Positions 49,279 to 61,231 of a DNA stretch of 64,000 bases are shown piece by piece. This stretch comes from Utricularia gibba. Its lineage: Eukaryota; Streptophyta; Magnoliopsida; Lamiales; Lentibulariaceae. The translations under genes and the position numbers were made by a program. The stretch is from NCBI GenBank assembly GCA_002189035.1, contig NEEC01000015.1, positions 1,426,001-1,490,000 on the forward strand. Direction: 5' to 3'. Each line of letters opens with the position of its first letter. Within the stretch, counting starts at the first letter, position 1. The notes beneath the pieces are model-generated. The model was not told the DNA's origin and searched no databases. It was given only the letters and a program-made list of their open reading frames with translations.

Positions 49279-51782
49279 GGGGCGAAGTCGACCACATTTG
49301 TTTAGAAGACGACGGCGACGGTGCCTTCCGCCATTACACCCCACTTTGGCACATTCTGCCCAAGTACCTCTTTCAAATTAAATGCCAAGAATTAATTCAT
49401 CACGACGAACCAAGGCACAAGGGGTGGAATATTAATAATTTATTATAAGGTCATTATTTAATTTTTAAAAAAATATTAATCAGTATTTTTTTGTCCCAAA
49501 CTATCATCTTTTCTAGGTTATTTTCTAAAAAAATAAATGCAAAAAAAAAGAAAAATAGAAGTTTCAATTTTCTTATGTGGGAAGTTTTATTAGGGTTTCT
49601 TTGATTGTAAGTTTCACATTTAATACGATTTAGACTATCATAGTAAGTGGGTTTTGAAAAATTTTTATAAAGTATTGTTCTGAAAAATTTTTGAAATCTA
49701 TTTTTACTTTTTAAAATTATTTTTGAAAAGTAGAAATAAAAAGTAAAAATAATTAATTTCTTAATTTTACAAAAATAATTTTTGTAGTTATAATTTAAAA
49801 GTATTTTTGATATAATTATTTTTATAATTAAAAATGTTCTAAAATAAAATCATTTTTACTTCTAAAAAATAAAAATAGATTTTAAAAATTTTCCAGAACA
49901 CACTTTAAATCTATGTACATTTGTTTAAATAGAATATAAAAAATCAAGTGTGTTTATTTTATACTAAATCAAAAATATGTTTTTTTATTAATTCAAAATA
50001 ATCAATTCTTTTACATATATATGAAAGAAGCCATGACTGAAAAAAATGACATGTAAAAGGGAAGAGTATCAAACCGAAAATTGGCAGTCCACCCTAAGGA
50101 AGCTGATGAGGCGCTGCCGGCGAGAAGCACTGCATCCTAGAGACAAGAGAAAAAGAAGTGCAAGAAGAAGAGGAAGAAGAAGTCATTGCTGAGCGAGTTA
50201 GCGAGTTTGTTCAGGGCTTCATTTTTATAAGCAGGGGAGTGCCCAATTTTTTCAGCATGGGCGCCGATGGGCAGTTGACCCTGTGTCGTGTACGTTCTGG
50301 TTCACAAAGCGGAAGTCAGACAAATCTCCTCCTGTATATTTTTTCAACACGGAGTGAGGACCTGGACAATTCAGACATAGCGGCGGCAAGGCATCCAGCC
50401 ATGCCCTTGTCGTACTTCATTTTTTTAGAGCTGGTTCCTCAGCCTATCTATCCGCTGCTCCAAGAACATACTTCATGTTGCAACTGCGAAAAACTTGCTG
50501 CTGTTATTCTGAAAGAGAGGATTTCCATGGAAAGCTGTTATTCAGGTTTCATTGGCTTGATGAAGCCTTTTAATGTGGATTTGGTTGGTTTTCGTAGTGT
50601 CCTGCCCATCCCATCTTGTATTTCAACAATATCACCACTTTGAAGGGCCATTAAGATAAAAATGTTTGCTAGATAGAGAAGCAATAAGCAGATACCCAAA
50701 GGGGATACTATCAGATCCTAAGCTTTTCGTCTGCAGTTCTAATTCAACCATTTTCCATGTCCATTATGGAGTATGATATATTTTTTTTCCCAGGTTTTGT
50801 CTGTGCAATCCATAAACAACACATTATACTTACTCATCTATGCTGCCACTGCATTAGGTAAAACCCTATCAACCAAGAAAAATTACCAATTACCCTAAAC
50901 CCTAAAAAGCCAGAAACCTAATTAATTGCTTCTGTGAAAATAGCTTACCCACCTACTGATTCACATGTGTGAAAGGTAGAATTGCTTCTAAAGATTTAAA
51001 CTTTATTATTTTACCTCAAAATTTGACAAAACCCACAAGTAAGAATTGAATAATCCGACATCACAAAAACGAAGACAGAATAACAACCCTAATGTGATCG
51101 CAGGACCGGGTTGAACGCCAGAGTCTTGATTCCAACATTCACATATTTAGTCTAAGCACACCAAAATTTGTATTTATCTGCATGGAATGTAATCTTCAAC
51201 CATTTGAGGAGCTCGACTTGTTTTACTCGTTAGCAACACCCAAGATATTGACCAAATACTTTGATGAAATGCTTCTTGAGATCTATTACATTTAATGAGA
51301 TGGGATGTGAAAAAAATTGAACAAGACAATTAACATCATTACTAAGGTAATGAGGTAAAACGAGTATATATGAAATTTAAGTATATAAAAAATATGAATC
51401 ATATTAGAAAAAATTAAATTTAATTAATTATAAATAATTTATAATTTTTTTTATATATTTTACTATTTAACTTTCAATTTTTTTATATGGTATTGTTTAT
51501 TCTAATAACAATTACTACTTGGATTCCCACTAAAGATACGCATTTTCACCATTTTCAACATAAGGTTGAAGGGGTCTAACAGCAGAGGTGAGCGAGCGGG
51601 TTTGAAATTGGGGTTTGCGAAGCCATGTCTGACTTATGCCTTGTGAATTGGAATGTGGAAGACAGAAGTCAACATTGATTCCCTTGCCGTTTTTCTTTTT
51701 TTGCACTTTCGATCACTGAATGTCACATTCCAGTCAAACTTTTAAGGGGTCCATGTTGAAAAATTTGGGCACTCCAGCGCTT

Positions 51783-51789
51783 ATAAAAG
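51783..51789 (+). promoter_or_regulatory. TATA box of the peroxidase gene
   Basis: TATAAAA about 80 bp upstream of the peroxidase start codon at 51864, a normal distance for a plant core promoter with a short leader. Confidence 0.65.
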
Positions 51790-51863
51790 AAGCCCTAAAT
51801 CCATGCAAAGTCATTCATTCAGTCACAGCAGCATTTGTTTTTTTCTGATAAGCTCGCTCGGCA

Positions 51864-52995
51864 ATGGCTTCTTCTTCTTCGCTCAAGATTTTTGTGTTGA
51901 TGGCTGCGCTTGCTGTTAGGCTTGCTTCTGCTCAGCTGTCGTGGGATTTCTACGAATCATCGTGCCCCGATCTTCAGGACATTGTGAGGGAGGTCATGAC
52001 CGACGCTGTGTTCCAAGAGAGGAGAATGGGCGCTTCCATCCTCCGCATGCACTTCCATGACTGCTTCGTTCATGTAAGGAGGCTTCTTTATCTACCTGCA
52101 CCGCCATTTGTAGTATTAACTCACCGTCTGTGTCGTGTATTACTGATACTATCAGGGATGCGATGGATCGGTGCTGCTCGATAGCACCTCGACTGCGCCT
52201 GGAGAGAAGGGAGCCGGTCCCAATCGGAACTCTTTGAGGGGTTTTGAAGTCATCGACGATATCAAAACCCAAGTTGAAGCTGCATGCGCCAACACTGTCT
52301 CTTGCGCAGATATCTTGGCCATCGCCGCACGAGATGGAGTTGAACTGGTTCGTGTTGTCCAGACTCAGCAGCTACTTGTATTTATTTCACTGTTATGTAC
52401 TCCGGGATCTGAAAGTTTTTTTTTTTTTTTTTTCTGTGATCAGCTGGGAGGGCCACGATGGGAAGTTCCACTGGGGAGAAGAGACGCCCGCAACCCCGCC
52501 ACTCCAGCAGAAGTCAATTCCAATATCCCGTCCCCGTTTTCCGACTTCGCGGGGCTCGTCAGATCCTTTGCCGCGAAGAGGTTCTCCGCCCGGGACATGG
52601 TCATCTTATCTGGCGGCCACAATATCGGCTTTGCCCAGTGCTTCCTCTTCCGCAACCGAATCTACAACGAGTCCAACATCAACTCCACCTACGCCGCCTC
52701 GCTCCAAGCCAACTGCCCCAGAACCGGAGGAGACTCCAATCTCGCTCCCCTCGACGTCCCTTCTGCCGTGTTCGACAACAACTACTACAAGAACCTCGTC
52801 AACCACCGCGGCCTTCTTCACTCCGACCAGCAGATCTTCAATAACGTTTCCACCGATTCCGTCGTTCAGCATTTCGCCAACGACGGCGCCGCATTCAGGA
52901 GGGCTTTTAGTGAGACAATGGTGAGAATGGGTAACCTCAGCCCTCTCACAGGCACCGCCGGCGAGATCAGAACAAACTGCCGCCGTCACAATTAA
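51864..52995 (+). CDS. Secreted class III peroxidase
   Basis: Haem peroxidase of the plant apoplast, acting on phenolics in wall stiffening, lignification or defence. Three exons, 51864-52073, 52156-52347 and 52444-52995, all phase 0, give 317 aa. A signal peptide spans about residues 1-23, with mature protein beginning near QLSWDFY. The distal haem site is [18 protein letters not shown] and the proximal histidine is in [12 protein letters not shown], where the more common form is SGAHTIG. The conserved cysteines for four disulfides appear present. Several NxS/T sites occur (NESN, NNVS). Third codon positions are notably G/C-rich in exon 3. Intron 2 ends with an 18-base T tract just before the acceptor. 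Confidence 0.95.
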
Positions 52996-53195
52996 CGGTT
53001 TCATTGTGTTTGTTCTTTTTAAATTATACTATCATTTTGTGTTTGGGTTGGAACCCGTTGTCGAAATGTTTGTGAGGGACAGCGGAATTAAGTGATTTTG
53101 TATCCAATAGTATTAAATCGTGTTCCAAAATTAAGCAAATTGTGGGAACTAAACGCATGTCCTTAGATTCCTAACTCGACCAATGATGGTGGTTC

Positions 53196-54912
53196 CTAGT
53201 TGCAAGTCTTCCATTGAGATATACCTTGGACGAGTTGATGAGGAAGAGCGGTTGCCCATGAATCCAAGTCTGGTAAACACCCAGTCAGAGCCATGTAGTT
53301 TTCCCCTGCATCTTTTGGCATCTTTTTCCAACAAACCTGAAGTTGAAGATAGCATCAAACCAGAACCGGATAACTTTGAGCCTGTAGCTTATGTCTCTGC
53401 AAATGGACTCCAAGATGGCTGTTACCTGACCAGGAAAAGCTTTACACAGAGCTCTAATGCAAGCATTCGCTTTCCAAGACTCATCTATACCATGAAGCGC
53501 ATCATCTCCACCCCCACAGTTGATCATTAAACGACCGTTCAGCATCAGTCTGCTGTGGAGTTCCAGCCAAGTGTCTGCCTGCTTGGTTTTGAGCAAAAAT
53601 GTACTTTTAGAAGCTGTTTTTCAAGTCCATAAGGAATGGTAAAAAAAAATTGTCAAGCCTGGGAGATGAGAGAAATGCCTGTTCTAGTTGAGGTAAAACC
53701 TTGCCATTCATAAATAAATCAACTATGATCCCTGCATTTGAATCAAGCACTGATGAACTATGAAGTATATTGCAGTCATTAGTCTATGTGAAGGTGATAC
53801 TACAGCTCCATTGATGGTTCTAAAACAAAAACTACATTCATCTCGCCATAGTGCTAAAATAGAAGCTGAAGCACCACATGCGTCATATTGCTCATGATGA
53901 AGAACATTGTACATACTACAAGAATCTCTTACCAGCATATCTTCCAGAAACTGAAACAGTGTCTGAAGAAAACACATCACCGATGTGAATATTAAGTACT
54001 CCACCGGCACTAGACGGCTGCTCAAGGGATGAGAGACCAAGATACTCCCGTGCTTGGTCTATTAGCTATGGCATCAAGAACCAGAAAGCAAGACCAGTAA
54101 ATAATGGAGAAGTAGGCATATTGTGGCAACACACATCAAATAAGCACACTATTCATTATCTTTGAGTCAAGAAGATATTCGATCAATTACAATGTGGTCT
54201 ATCTCCCATCCTTCCAGCTGCAATGAGGGCCATAGATCAAGTATTAGATGTGCAGCTGTGCCTCCACCCTGAAGTTATTTAACCTGTCATTGCTGCAAAG
54301 GTATCATCTTTTAAGGAAAATGAAGACGTTTGTTGTTACCAAGCCATATATCGCGATTGGGCCGCGGGGAACAATACAAGGCAATGCTGCAAACTCATCC
54401 TACAAAAAAAAAAAAAAATGCAAGACAGGGAACAATCCAGTCATCTCATCTCAGAGTACAACTGAGAAAAGGGCACAAATATGAACATACCCAGTAAGAT
54501 CCAGTCCATTTCCCGTCCTTGTTGAGCATGCTGTGAATATTATCTGAACAGAAGTAGTCACAGAAGAAGCTAGCGTGAAAAATTCAGACCCATTTCATCA
54601 TAAACAGGGGAGCCACCTACGCGTCGAGTCGAGAAGAAGAATCCTCGATTCTTTGGTATCAACGATGAGGATTTCATTATAGCCTGTCTGAATAGCTGTT
54701 ACAACTCGGTACTCTGGTTCCTGAGCATCACTCTGTGTCTCGTCGGGAAGGGATTCCTGCAACAGGGGCGTTTTCGATTCCTCGCATTGTATTCTGCCCT
54801 TCTTTCGAGAAATTGGGGATTGCAGAAATTTGGGTGATGTGAAGGAGAAATGGCGCCAACGGGGAGGAAGAAGAAGATAAGGAGGGGGAGTTAGTTGACA
54901 TAAGGAGCCCAT
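53196..54912 (-). CDS. Spermidine-synthase-like SAM-dependent methyltransferase-fold protein, probably plastidial
   Basis: Member of a plant family with a spermidine-synthase/SAM-methyltransferase fold; the substrate is not known to me. Eight exons, 54912-54621, 54543-54491, 54399-54340, 54268-54191, 54065-53933, 53731-53679, 53578-53426 and 53336-53196, join in phase to give 320 aa. The Ser/Pro/Arg-rich first 50 residues resemble a chloroplast transit peptide. Core blocks are GYNEILIVDTKESRILLLD, HSMLNKDGKWTGSYWDEF, the nucleotide-binding GGGTAAHLILDLWP, GIIVDLFMNGKVLPQLEQ, LMLNGRLMINCGG and ALCKAFPGQ. Intron 6 appears to use a GC donor (CAG|GCATTT). The acceptor of exon 7 could be three bases earlier. 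The start is the first ATG (MGSLCQL). Confidence 0.82.
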
Positions 54913-55548
54913 CAGAATCTTCCTTTGCAATCACTTGTCACATTAATTGATATAGTAAAAAATTATAATAAATACAATTCAATTTTCGATGATTATGAAG
55001 AATTTAATTCTAAAGTTTTAAAATAATAAAAAACATCTTATCAAAATAATATAACAAAAATCCAAACGATTTTAAAATTTTTTAAAAAACAAATCGATTT
55101 ACAATATTGTGAACTAGTTTTGATTTCATAGTTAACAAAATTCTATGCTAAGTTTTTTCATATTTGCATATGGATTTAGATGAATCAAAATCTCTTATTA
55201 ATATTATATCACATTCACATCCAGTTATGTGAGGATAAGACCATTAAAGTAGAAGCAATGTAAATTGTGAATATTGTTCATAATGATACACTATTATAAT
55301 AATGTTAGTATTAAAATCGATTAATTTTAATAATTTGAGAAGTTAAATATATAATTTTATATGTTTGATGACAAATTCTTTATAAAAAAGTTAAGTTAAA
55401 GATTTAATGTAATTTTGAAACTTATCAATTAAACTTTTTATACTAATTATAACTTGCAAAATCCAATGCAAAATATCCAACACGAGACAAGTTTTATTGA
55501 AATCTCTCATCACCCAATACAGCAGAGAACAATGGTGACAACTGAAGA
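54913..55548. other. AT-rich spacer
   Basis: Promoter side of the spermidine-synthase-like gene and 3' flank of the P-loop kinase gene, strongly AT-rich with no recognised gene. Confidence 0.45.
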
Positions 55549-57855
55549 TCAATCCTCAAAGGTTTCCTTTGAATGTTGGCTTCGAGTTTCGAGTTTCTTC
55601 AGAGCATTTCTAAGCTCTAGTTGGGCGCTTGGCCTCTCTTGGCTCAACACCACATCATGCCAAATGGAACCGGTTTCATTTAGTTGCTTCTGATCTTCGT
55701 ACAACTCATACACTGAATCAGCTTCATGGTTCAAGCTGCTCACTAACTTCAACCACTTTATCTCCTTTTGATCCACCAGCAGATTGCTCCTCCCATCCTT
55801 CCAAGCTATCAGCTGGTGCACATTTGAATATGGATTAGTTGACACTTGACACTTCGCCGGAAACATGCTTCACAGCTTACCTTTGGTGGCTCTCCGATGA
55901 CGGTCGTAGAGTACAGTTGTGCATTGTCGACAAGCTTCGAGTACTTGAGAAATGCTGTGGCAAATCTCTGGTGGGATCTTAGCTGCGACTTCACCCTGAC
56001 TGCTCTCCTCATTTCAATGGCTCTCCTGCAATTCACGAATCTTGGTTGCAAATTGCATTTACATACTATAAGGCAACACTTTGCAGCTGATCATCAACAG
56101 CAGACCTTATGCCTCTTACAACTGCAAGATAAGGGTCGCAGACAACTCCTACGAGCTCAATCCTGTAAGGCCTTCTGGCCCTGACTCCACCCTCCACCTC
56201 TTCTGCATTGTCATCATCCGCAGTGGCCCAATAATTCTCTGTAATGATTCCCTCATCACTTACCTTGTAACCTTCTCCCATTCGATAGCGGTGTCTGTGC
56301 ACATTCCTTGCCATCGCTATTGTTTGCTCAACAAACGGCTCCCATGACATCGTGCCGTCCATGATTACATCTCGGCCCTCGTTCAGTGCTGTAACCAAGA
56401 GTGATGACGCAGCATCAGTCGACGACTGGTGCACCTGCAGAACTCATGTGTCACGATTTGGTGCATTCAAAAGCTCAGTAAGAAGAAGTATTAGTTGCTG
56501 ATAGACAAGTTACGAGCTCAGCCGTCTGCAACATGTCGTGGTGATGCCCCCGTGAGCTCAGTGCCCGGTAGATGACGTCTGTTTGCTTGAAGGCATCGGC
56601 CTCAACGACGACGATGTTCCCGCCGATCCCTGACCAAAAAGATCTGGCCGGCGACACGTAACAAAAAAACAGTTTACTTGTAAGCCATGAGAATGAGGCG
56701 AAGAATTGTTGGAATTACTCTTTCATGATATCCTTGAGGACAGTGCTTTTACCGGCGCCCATGCCCCCGCCCATCAGGAGGAGGACCGGACACCGCTCGG
56801 TGACGGCCGCCGGAACCATTACTTGTGAGTGGTTTATTAGGTTTCCACCTGGCGGGGCTCTTATGGCTTTCATTTCTTCTACCAATGTGGTAAACATTCT
56901 CGTCACCTTCAACTCCTTCGTTATCTTTTGGAATCTCTGGTCTCTGGTACAATCCAATACATTTCTTTTTTATTATTATTACGTTCAACAATGGGAAAGG
57001 GAAATAGGAGAAGGAGAAAAGTAAAGATCGGGCAGGCATCAACTGACCTCGTAGCCGCCATTACGACACTTCTGAGCTTCTTCTGATCTGAGTCAACGCT
57101 CAAAAGCTGCATCCCAAGTGAGTCATTGAAATTTCTCGGAGGAAAAAGAAAAAGAAGAAGATTGAAGATTGTTCATTTTCAGAATCATGTTACAGTTGGC
57201 AGTCTAACGTGCAGAGGTTGAGTTAAAGAAATGGATCAAGGGGTACTTCAAAAGAGAAGCATGATGACATGGCGTGCCTGGGAGATCATCTGTGGAGCTT
57301 GGCTCCAATGAAACGCGAAGTAGCCAAAGATGCATCTTTCGAACTCTTCCACCATTTTCAGATACAAATCCTCGCAGTTGGGCTCACTCGACAAATACTC
57401 CAACATCTTCTCCTCAATTCCTTGTGATTTCTTCAGATATTCGTGTCCTAATCTGATCGCTTGTGGGCACTCACCCTCATCCTCAAAACCTATTTGCCTA
57501 GCTGCTTTCATCGCAACCTGGTTAATAACAGTCACGTCACACTTGGAAAAGGAATTTGGTGCGCACCAAGATAGTGGGAGAAACTCTCTATTTTCGTTCC
57601 TTGCCGGATAGGAGCCACGCGGTGGAGACCATTTGAACGACGGCGGCGACGGACAAGGAGGATGGCTATGGCGACGACGTGGAGTAGGGTGACGGCGTTG
57701 GCAGAGAAAACTGTGGTGGTACGCATTCTGAGAGCTGAAAATACTGCAACTGGATAAACAGAAGGATGCCGATAACAAGACTCACCTCGATCTGCAGCAG
57801 ATGCCTGAGAATTCATGGCTGCCGGCAGGACGCGGTGACAGTAGATGTTATTCAT
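55549..57855 (-). CDS. Zeta-toxin-fold P-loop kinase family protein of plants
   Basis: Plant P-loop NTPase with a zeta-toxin-type kinase fold. Bacterial relatives phosphorylate UDP-sugars, but the plant substrate is unknown and this is a housekeeping-type host gene. Nine exons: 57855-57786, 57749-57541, 57517-57278, 57106-57048, 56943-56719, 56643-56514, 56434-56106, 56025-55881 and 55812-55549, giving 556 aa. One N-terminal hydrophobic helix (about residues 40-57) is followed by a basic stretch, suggesting a membrane anchor. A helical region is followed by the Walker A loop GAGKST (Lys about 258). An EADAFK acidic block and the DGTMSW segment come next, then a basic C-terminal helical part. 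Exon 3 ends either at a GC donor (57278) or, in frame, nine bases later at a GT (57269). Confidence 0.82.
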
Positions 57856-58927
57856 AGGGGAATGAAACCCAAACTTCTTCCATGTGTAGTAATGAACTGA
57901 TGGGGGGTCCCTTTTCAGGTTGTCGTTGCTACTCTTCTGCCTCCACCTAGTCTTTTTATTACATTACATAGGAGGTTGAAAAAAACCCCCCACCTTGATT
58001 TTCCCCAATAAATCACACCATTTATTTGAATCACAATTTATTCATTGTTTTTGGTGAGCTAATTGTGTTAAAAAAAAAAAAAAAGGCAAAACAGGATACA
58101 ATCACTAGTATGAAGTTCACACTTGTCCATACTATCCAAAAATCTTAAAAGTCAATTGTTAGTAAAATATTAATATATTTAAATATAATATATTTGAATA
58201 TGTATATATTAAATTATATAATATTTTATATACGAGAATAGAATTCAATTATTTAAATGGTATAGATATAATTCATTTTCATTTATTTTATTTGTGTATG
58301 TCATTTATATATTCAAAAAATAAGTATATTATTGATATAATCATATAAATTTAATATATATATATATATTATTTAATTAAACAACAATTTATGTGTAAAT
58401 TTATGTATAAATAAAAAGTGGCATAGACACATGAAGACATGCATAGGCAAAAGTACTTTAGACAAAAAAAAAAAAAAAAAAAAAAAACCCTGTTTTTAAG
58501 TAGTGCGAATGGGGCTGGGCCTCCAAGGAAGCTGTTCCCTGTTGGGTTGATAGGACATGGAACGATTACAATATAGTTTTCACTTCTTTTCCCGAAATAA
58601 AAAGATAAATTGATTTTTTTAAAACAACTTTATTTAATTTTTATTTATTTTATAATAAAATATAAATTTACAATTTACAATTAATTTAAAAATTCTAAAA
58701 TTTGAATTAATAATAATTAAATAAAAATTAATTTTTATATATTTTAAAATTATATTTATACTTTTGTATTAAATTTTAAAATATATAATTTAATGTATTA
58801 AATTAAATAATATTATATTATATCATCTTACAAAATAATTTTACAATCTAAAATTTCTCACAATCACCCTTAAAATCAATTATACATACTACCACTGCCC
58901 CAGCGATACCGTTTTCCTAGGATTCTC

Positions 58928-59523
58928 ATCTAAACTGGGACACCCCATTAGCAGAATCACCTACAAGAAGACAAGACAAATATGAAGTGGGGGAGGAAGA
59001 GCAAGAAATGGAAGGGGAAGTTCATCTCTAACCACAATGCGAAGATGCTAAAGCAAGCATGGCTCCACAAAATTTGTATCCATCTCACCACATCCATCAT
59101 CTGTCCCCTTTTTTTTTTTTTTTTTTATCAACTTCCGAGATGATGTCATATAGAACTCTATCATATTATATTACAAAATAAATTTACAATCTAAAATACG
59201 ATAGTTTGCCTTACAATCAAGCATAGCTACCCTCAGGGAAGTGTCCCTGATTCTACCAGTCCTCCAACAATACTGTTCCATCTAAACTGGGACACCCCAT
59301 TTGCTGAGTCACCTACGAGAAGATAGATATGAAGTGGGGGAGGAAGGGGAAGAAATGGAAGGGCAAGTTCATCTCTAACACACAATGTGCAGATGGTAAA
59401 GCAAGCGTGGCTCCACAGAATTTGTATCCATCTCAGCACATCATTCGCCTTTTTTTCTTTCCTTTCTGTCAACATGTGTCGGCATGTTTTCTTATGGATG
59501 GTGTCATGTGGAACTCTATCATC
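58928..59523. repeat. Diverged direct duplication of about 240 bp, offset about 350 bp
   Basis: Copy 1 (58928-59163) and copy 2 (59280-59523) share CTAAACTGGGACACCCCAT, then ATGAAGTGGGGGAGGAAG, then CTCCACA(A/G)AATTTGTATCC, then a T-rich tract, then GAACTCTATCAT. The offset is 352 bp at the left and 347 bp further on, so small indels separate the copies. Both contain an ATG frame starting MKWGRK. Neither has a convincing complete gene. Confidence 0.7.
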
Positions 59524-60769
59524 TCGGCTTTCTCTAGCTACGGTACTACTGTGCAGCATCTTCAAACCCCGAGGCCGAGCCTCTCCATCGTCCTCTTCCT
59601 CCTCCTAAAGAGAAAGATAGTGGAGAGTACATGACATGAAAGCTGCATCCCTCGAAACACACAGGCACCAGCAACCTAAAGGACCTCAAATTGTCAATTG
59701 CTGAGTGTATTGAATGTGGCAATTGTTTAAATTCAAGATACGGTGTGTAAGATGGGTCCATACACAAAGTCTAAATATAAAAAAATATAGATCATATTAA
59801 AAGAAATTAGACTCAATTAATTATCAATAATTTATAATTTTTTACATATTTAATCGTTCTATTTTTATAATTTGATGTAGAATTACTTGTTCTAATAGCA
59901 ATATAACATTTGGGATTATCAACACAAGACTTTGCTTTCCTTTTGTTTCCTTGTAATATCCACACTGAAGCGCTGCGCTACCCACTTGTATTTTCGTGCA
60001 TCATGCCTTGGCAAAATCACAAAACCTTCCCTGTTGTGTTATCTCATGTGATTGAATTCGGTTCAATGAAAATACCTCTTTACAAGAAAAAAAGAATAGA
60101 AACATATAATTATTTATTAACTTTAAGAAATTATACAAATTCAATTTATGTTTTATTATCGCAAATCGAGTGAATGAAAAACATTTCAGACAAGTTGTAT
60201 ATTCTTTAACAGAACTAGTTAAAAATATATATTTTATAAGGTACTAATGGATATGAATACAAGAAATCAATATTTTTGAAAGACTGATTTTGTATAAACA
60301 GATAACTAATGAGTTAGATGTTTTAGAAAAAAACGAAATCAAATCAAAATATAGTTTTTGCTCAAAAACTTTGTTATAAAATATAATTTTAATAATTTAA
60401 ACAGAATTATTCTCCAATAATGAGGTGAATATAATCATGTATTACATACCCTAATTTTAGGGCTAAATAAATTTACCCCCAATTTAAGGGCTATTATATT
60501 ATATTTACCAGTCGGATTTCTGAATATTCCCACTTTTAATCGTCCACGTGGTTGAAATTAAATGCTCACCGGCATCTCGCGCAACATTTAATAGTATTTC
60601 TTTTTTATTATTTCCCCGGTAAAAAATTAATTCCTTTTGCTTCTTTTCTTTCGTTATCCAAATTTATTTCCTTTCGCTGTGGATGGTATTATTATTCGCA
60701 TGGAATCACCTTTTTTATTTATCGGGCAATAAAAAATATATTTTTAATACTGAATTTAAAGAGCAGATT

Positions 60770-60797
60770 CTCTCTCTCTCTCTCTCTCTCTCTCTCC
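60770..60797 (+). repeat. CT dinucleotide microsatellite in the DUF668 gene leader
   Basis: About fourteen CT units followed by a C-rich stretch, roughly 430 bp before the start codon of the DUF3475/DUF668 gene. Such pyrimidine tracts are common in plant 5' UTRs and near transcription starts. Confidence 0.7.
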
Positions 60798-61231
60798 CCC
60801 TCCCTGGGAACTGCAAGACGAACGCCGCGTTGGAAAAGTGGGCTTGTCCCGGCCAAGAATACTGTCTCTTTTCTTCCCTCCGTCCACATTTGTCTGCGCC
60901 TTCAGACTCTCCGTCAAATCATATCAATTCATACGGATTTCGAGACGCTTTGTTGCTGGCCCACGCTTGCACGAACTTTGAGCGCTCGGGGTCTGGGGTT
61001 CGGCAGTCTCTTCAAGTGTTCTCATGCATGGTCACAGACCCAGTTGGAGGAACAACGACTTGAAGTTGAAGTTCTGAGATTTTGATTATTTCATGTGGGT
61101 TTTCGCGCAACTGGTAAAATTTATGGGGGGACGGGGATAGGGACGTCTGCGAACGGTTGCGGTGAGCGGAATTTCTTGGCTTGAGATCTTTGTAGGGAAG
61201 ATGTTGTTGGAGCCCTGGATGCGGCTGAGTA

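Larger units (their letters stand above)
47442..51782. other. Gene-poor, AT-rich region
   Basis: More than 4 kb without a confident gene. 47442-47830 is the GC-richer Aux/IAA upstream region. 47830-49030 and 49450-50090 are very AT-rich. A GC-rich island at about 49095-49345 and a moderately coding-like stretch at 50150-50645 are discussed separately. 50650-51780 holds only AT-rich DNA and the peroxidase promoter. Confidence 0.5.
57856..61231. other. Gene-poor spacer with a direct duplication
   Basis: AT-rich DNA between divergent genes. It has a 24-base A tract at 58464-58487 and a T tract near 59111-59127. A direct duplication (58928-59163 and 59280-59523) is listed separately. From about 60540 composition rises into the leader of the DUF668 gene, with a CT microsatellite. 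No confident gene. Confidence 0.5.

Noticed and set aside
50158-50643. 161-codon plus-strand frame
   Set aside because: It begins at GTG rather than ATG, has no recognisable domain and no splice or promoter context. A gene is possible but unsupported.
53183-53530. Plus-strand 115-codon frame
   Set aside because: It is antisense to the last exons of the spermidine-synthase-like gene, whose reading is clearly conserved.
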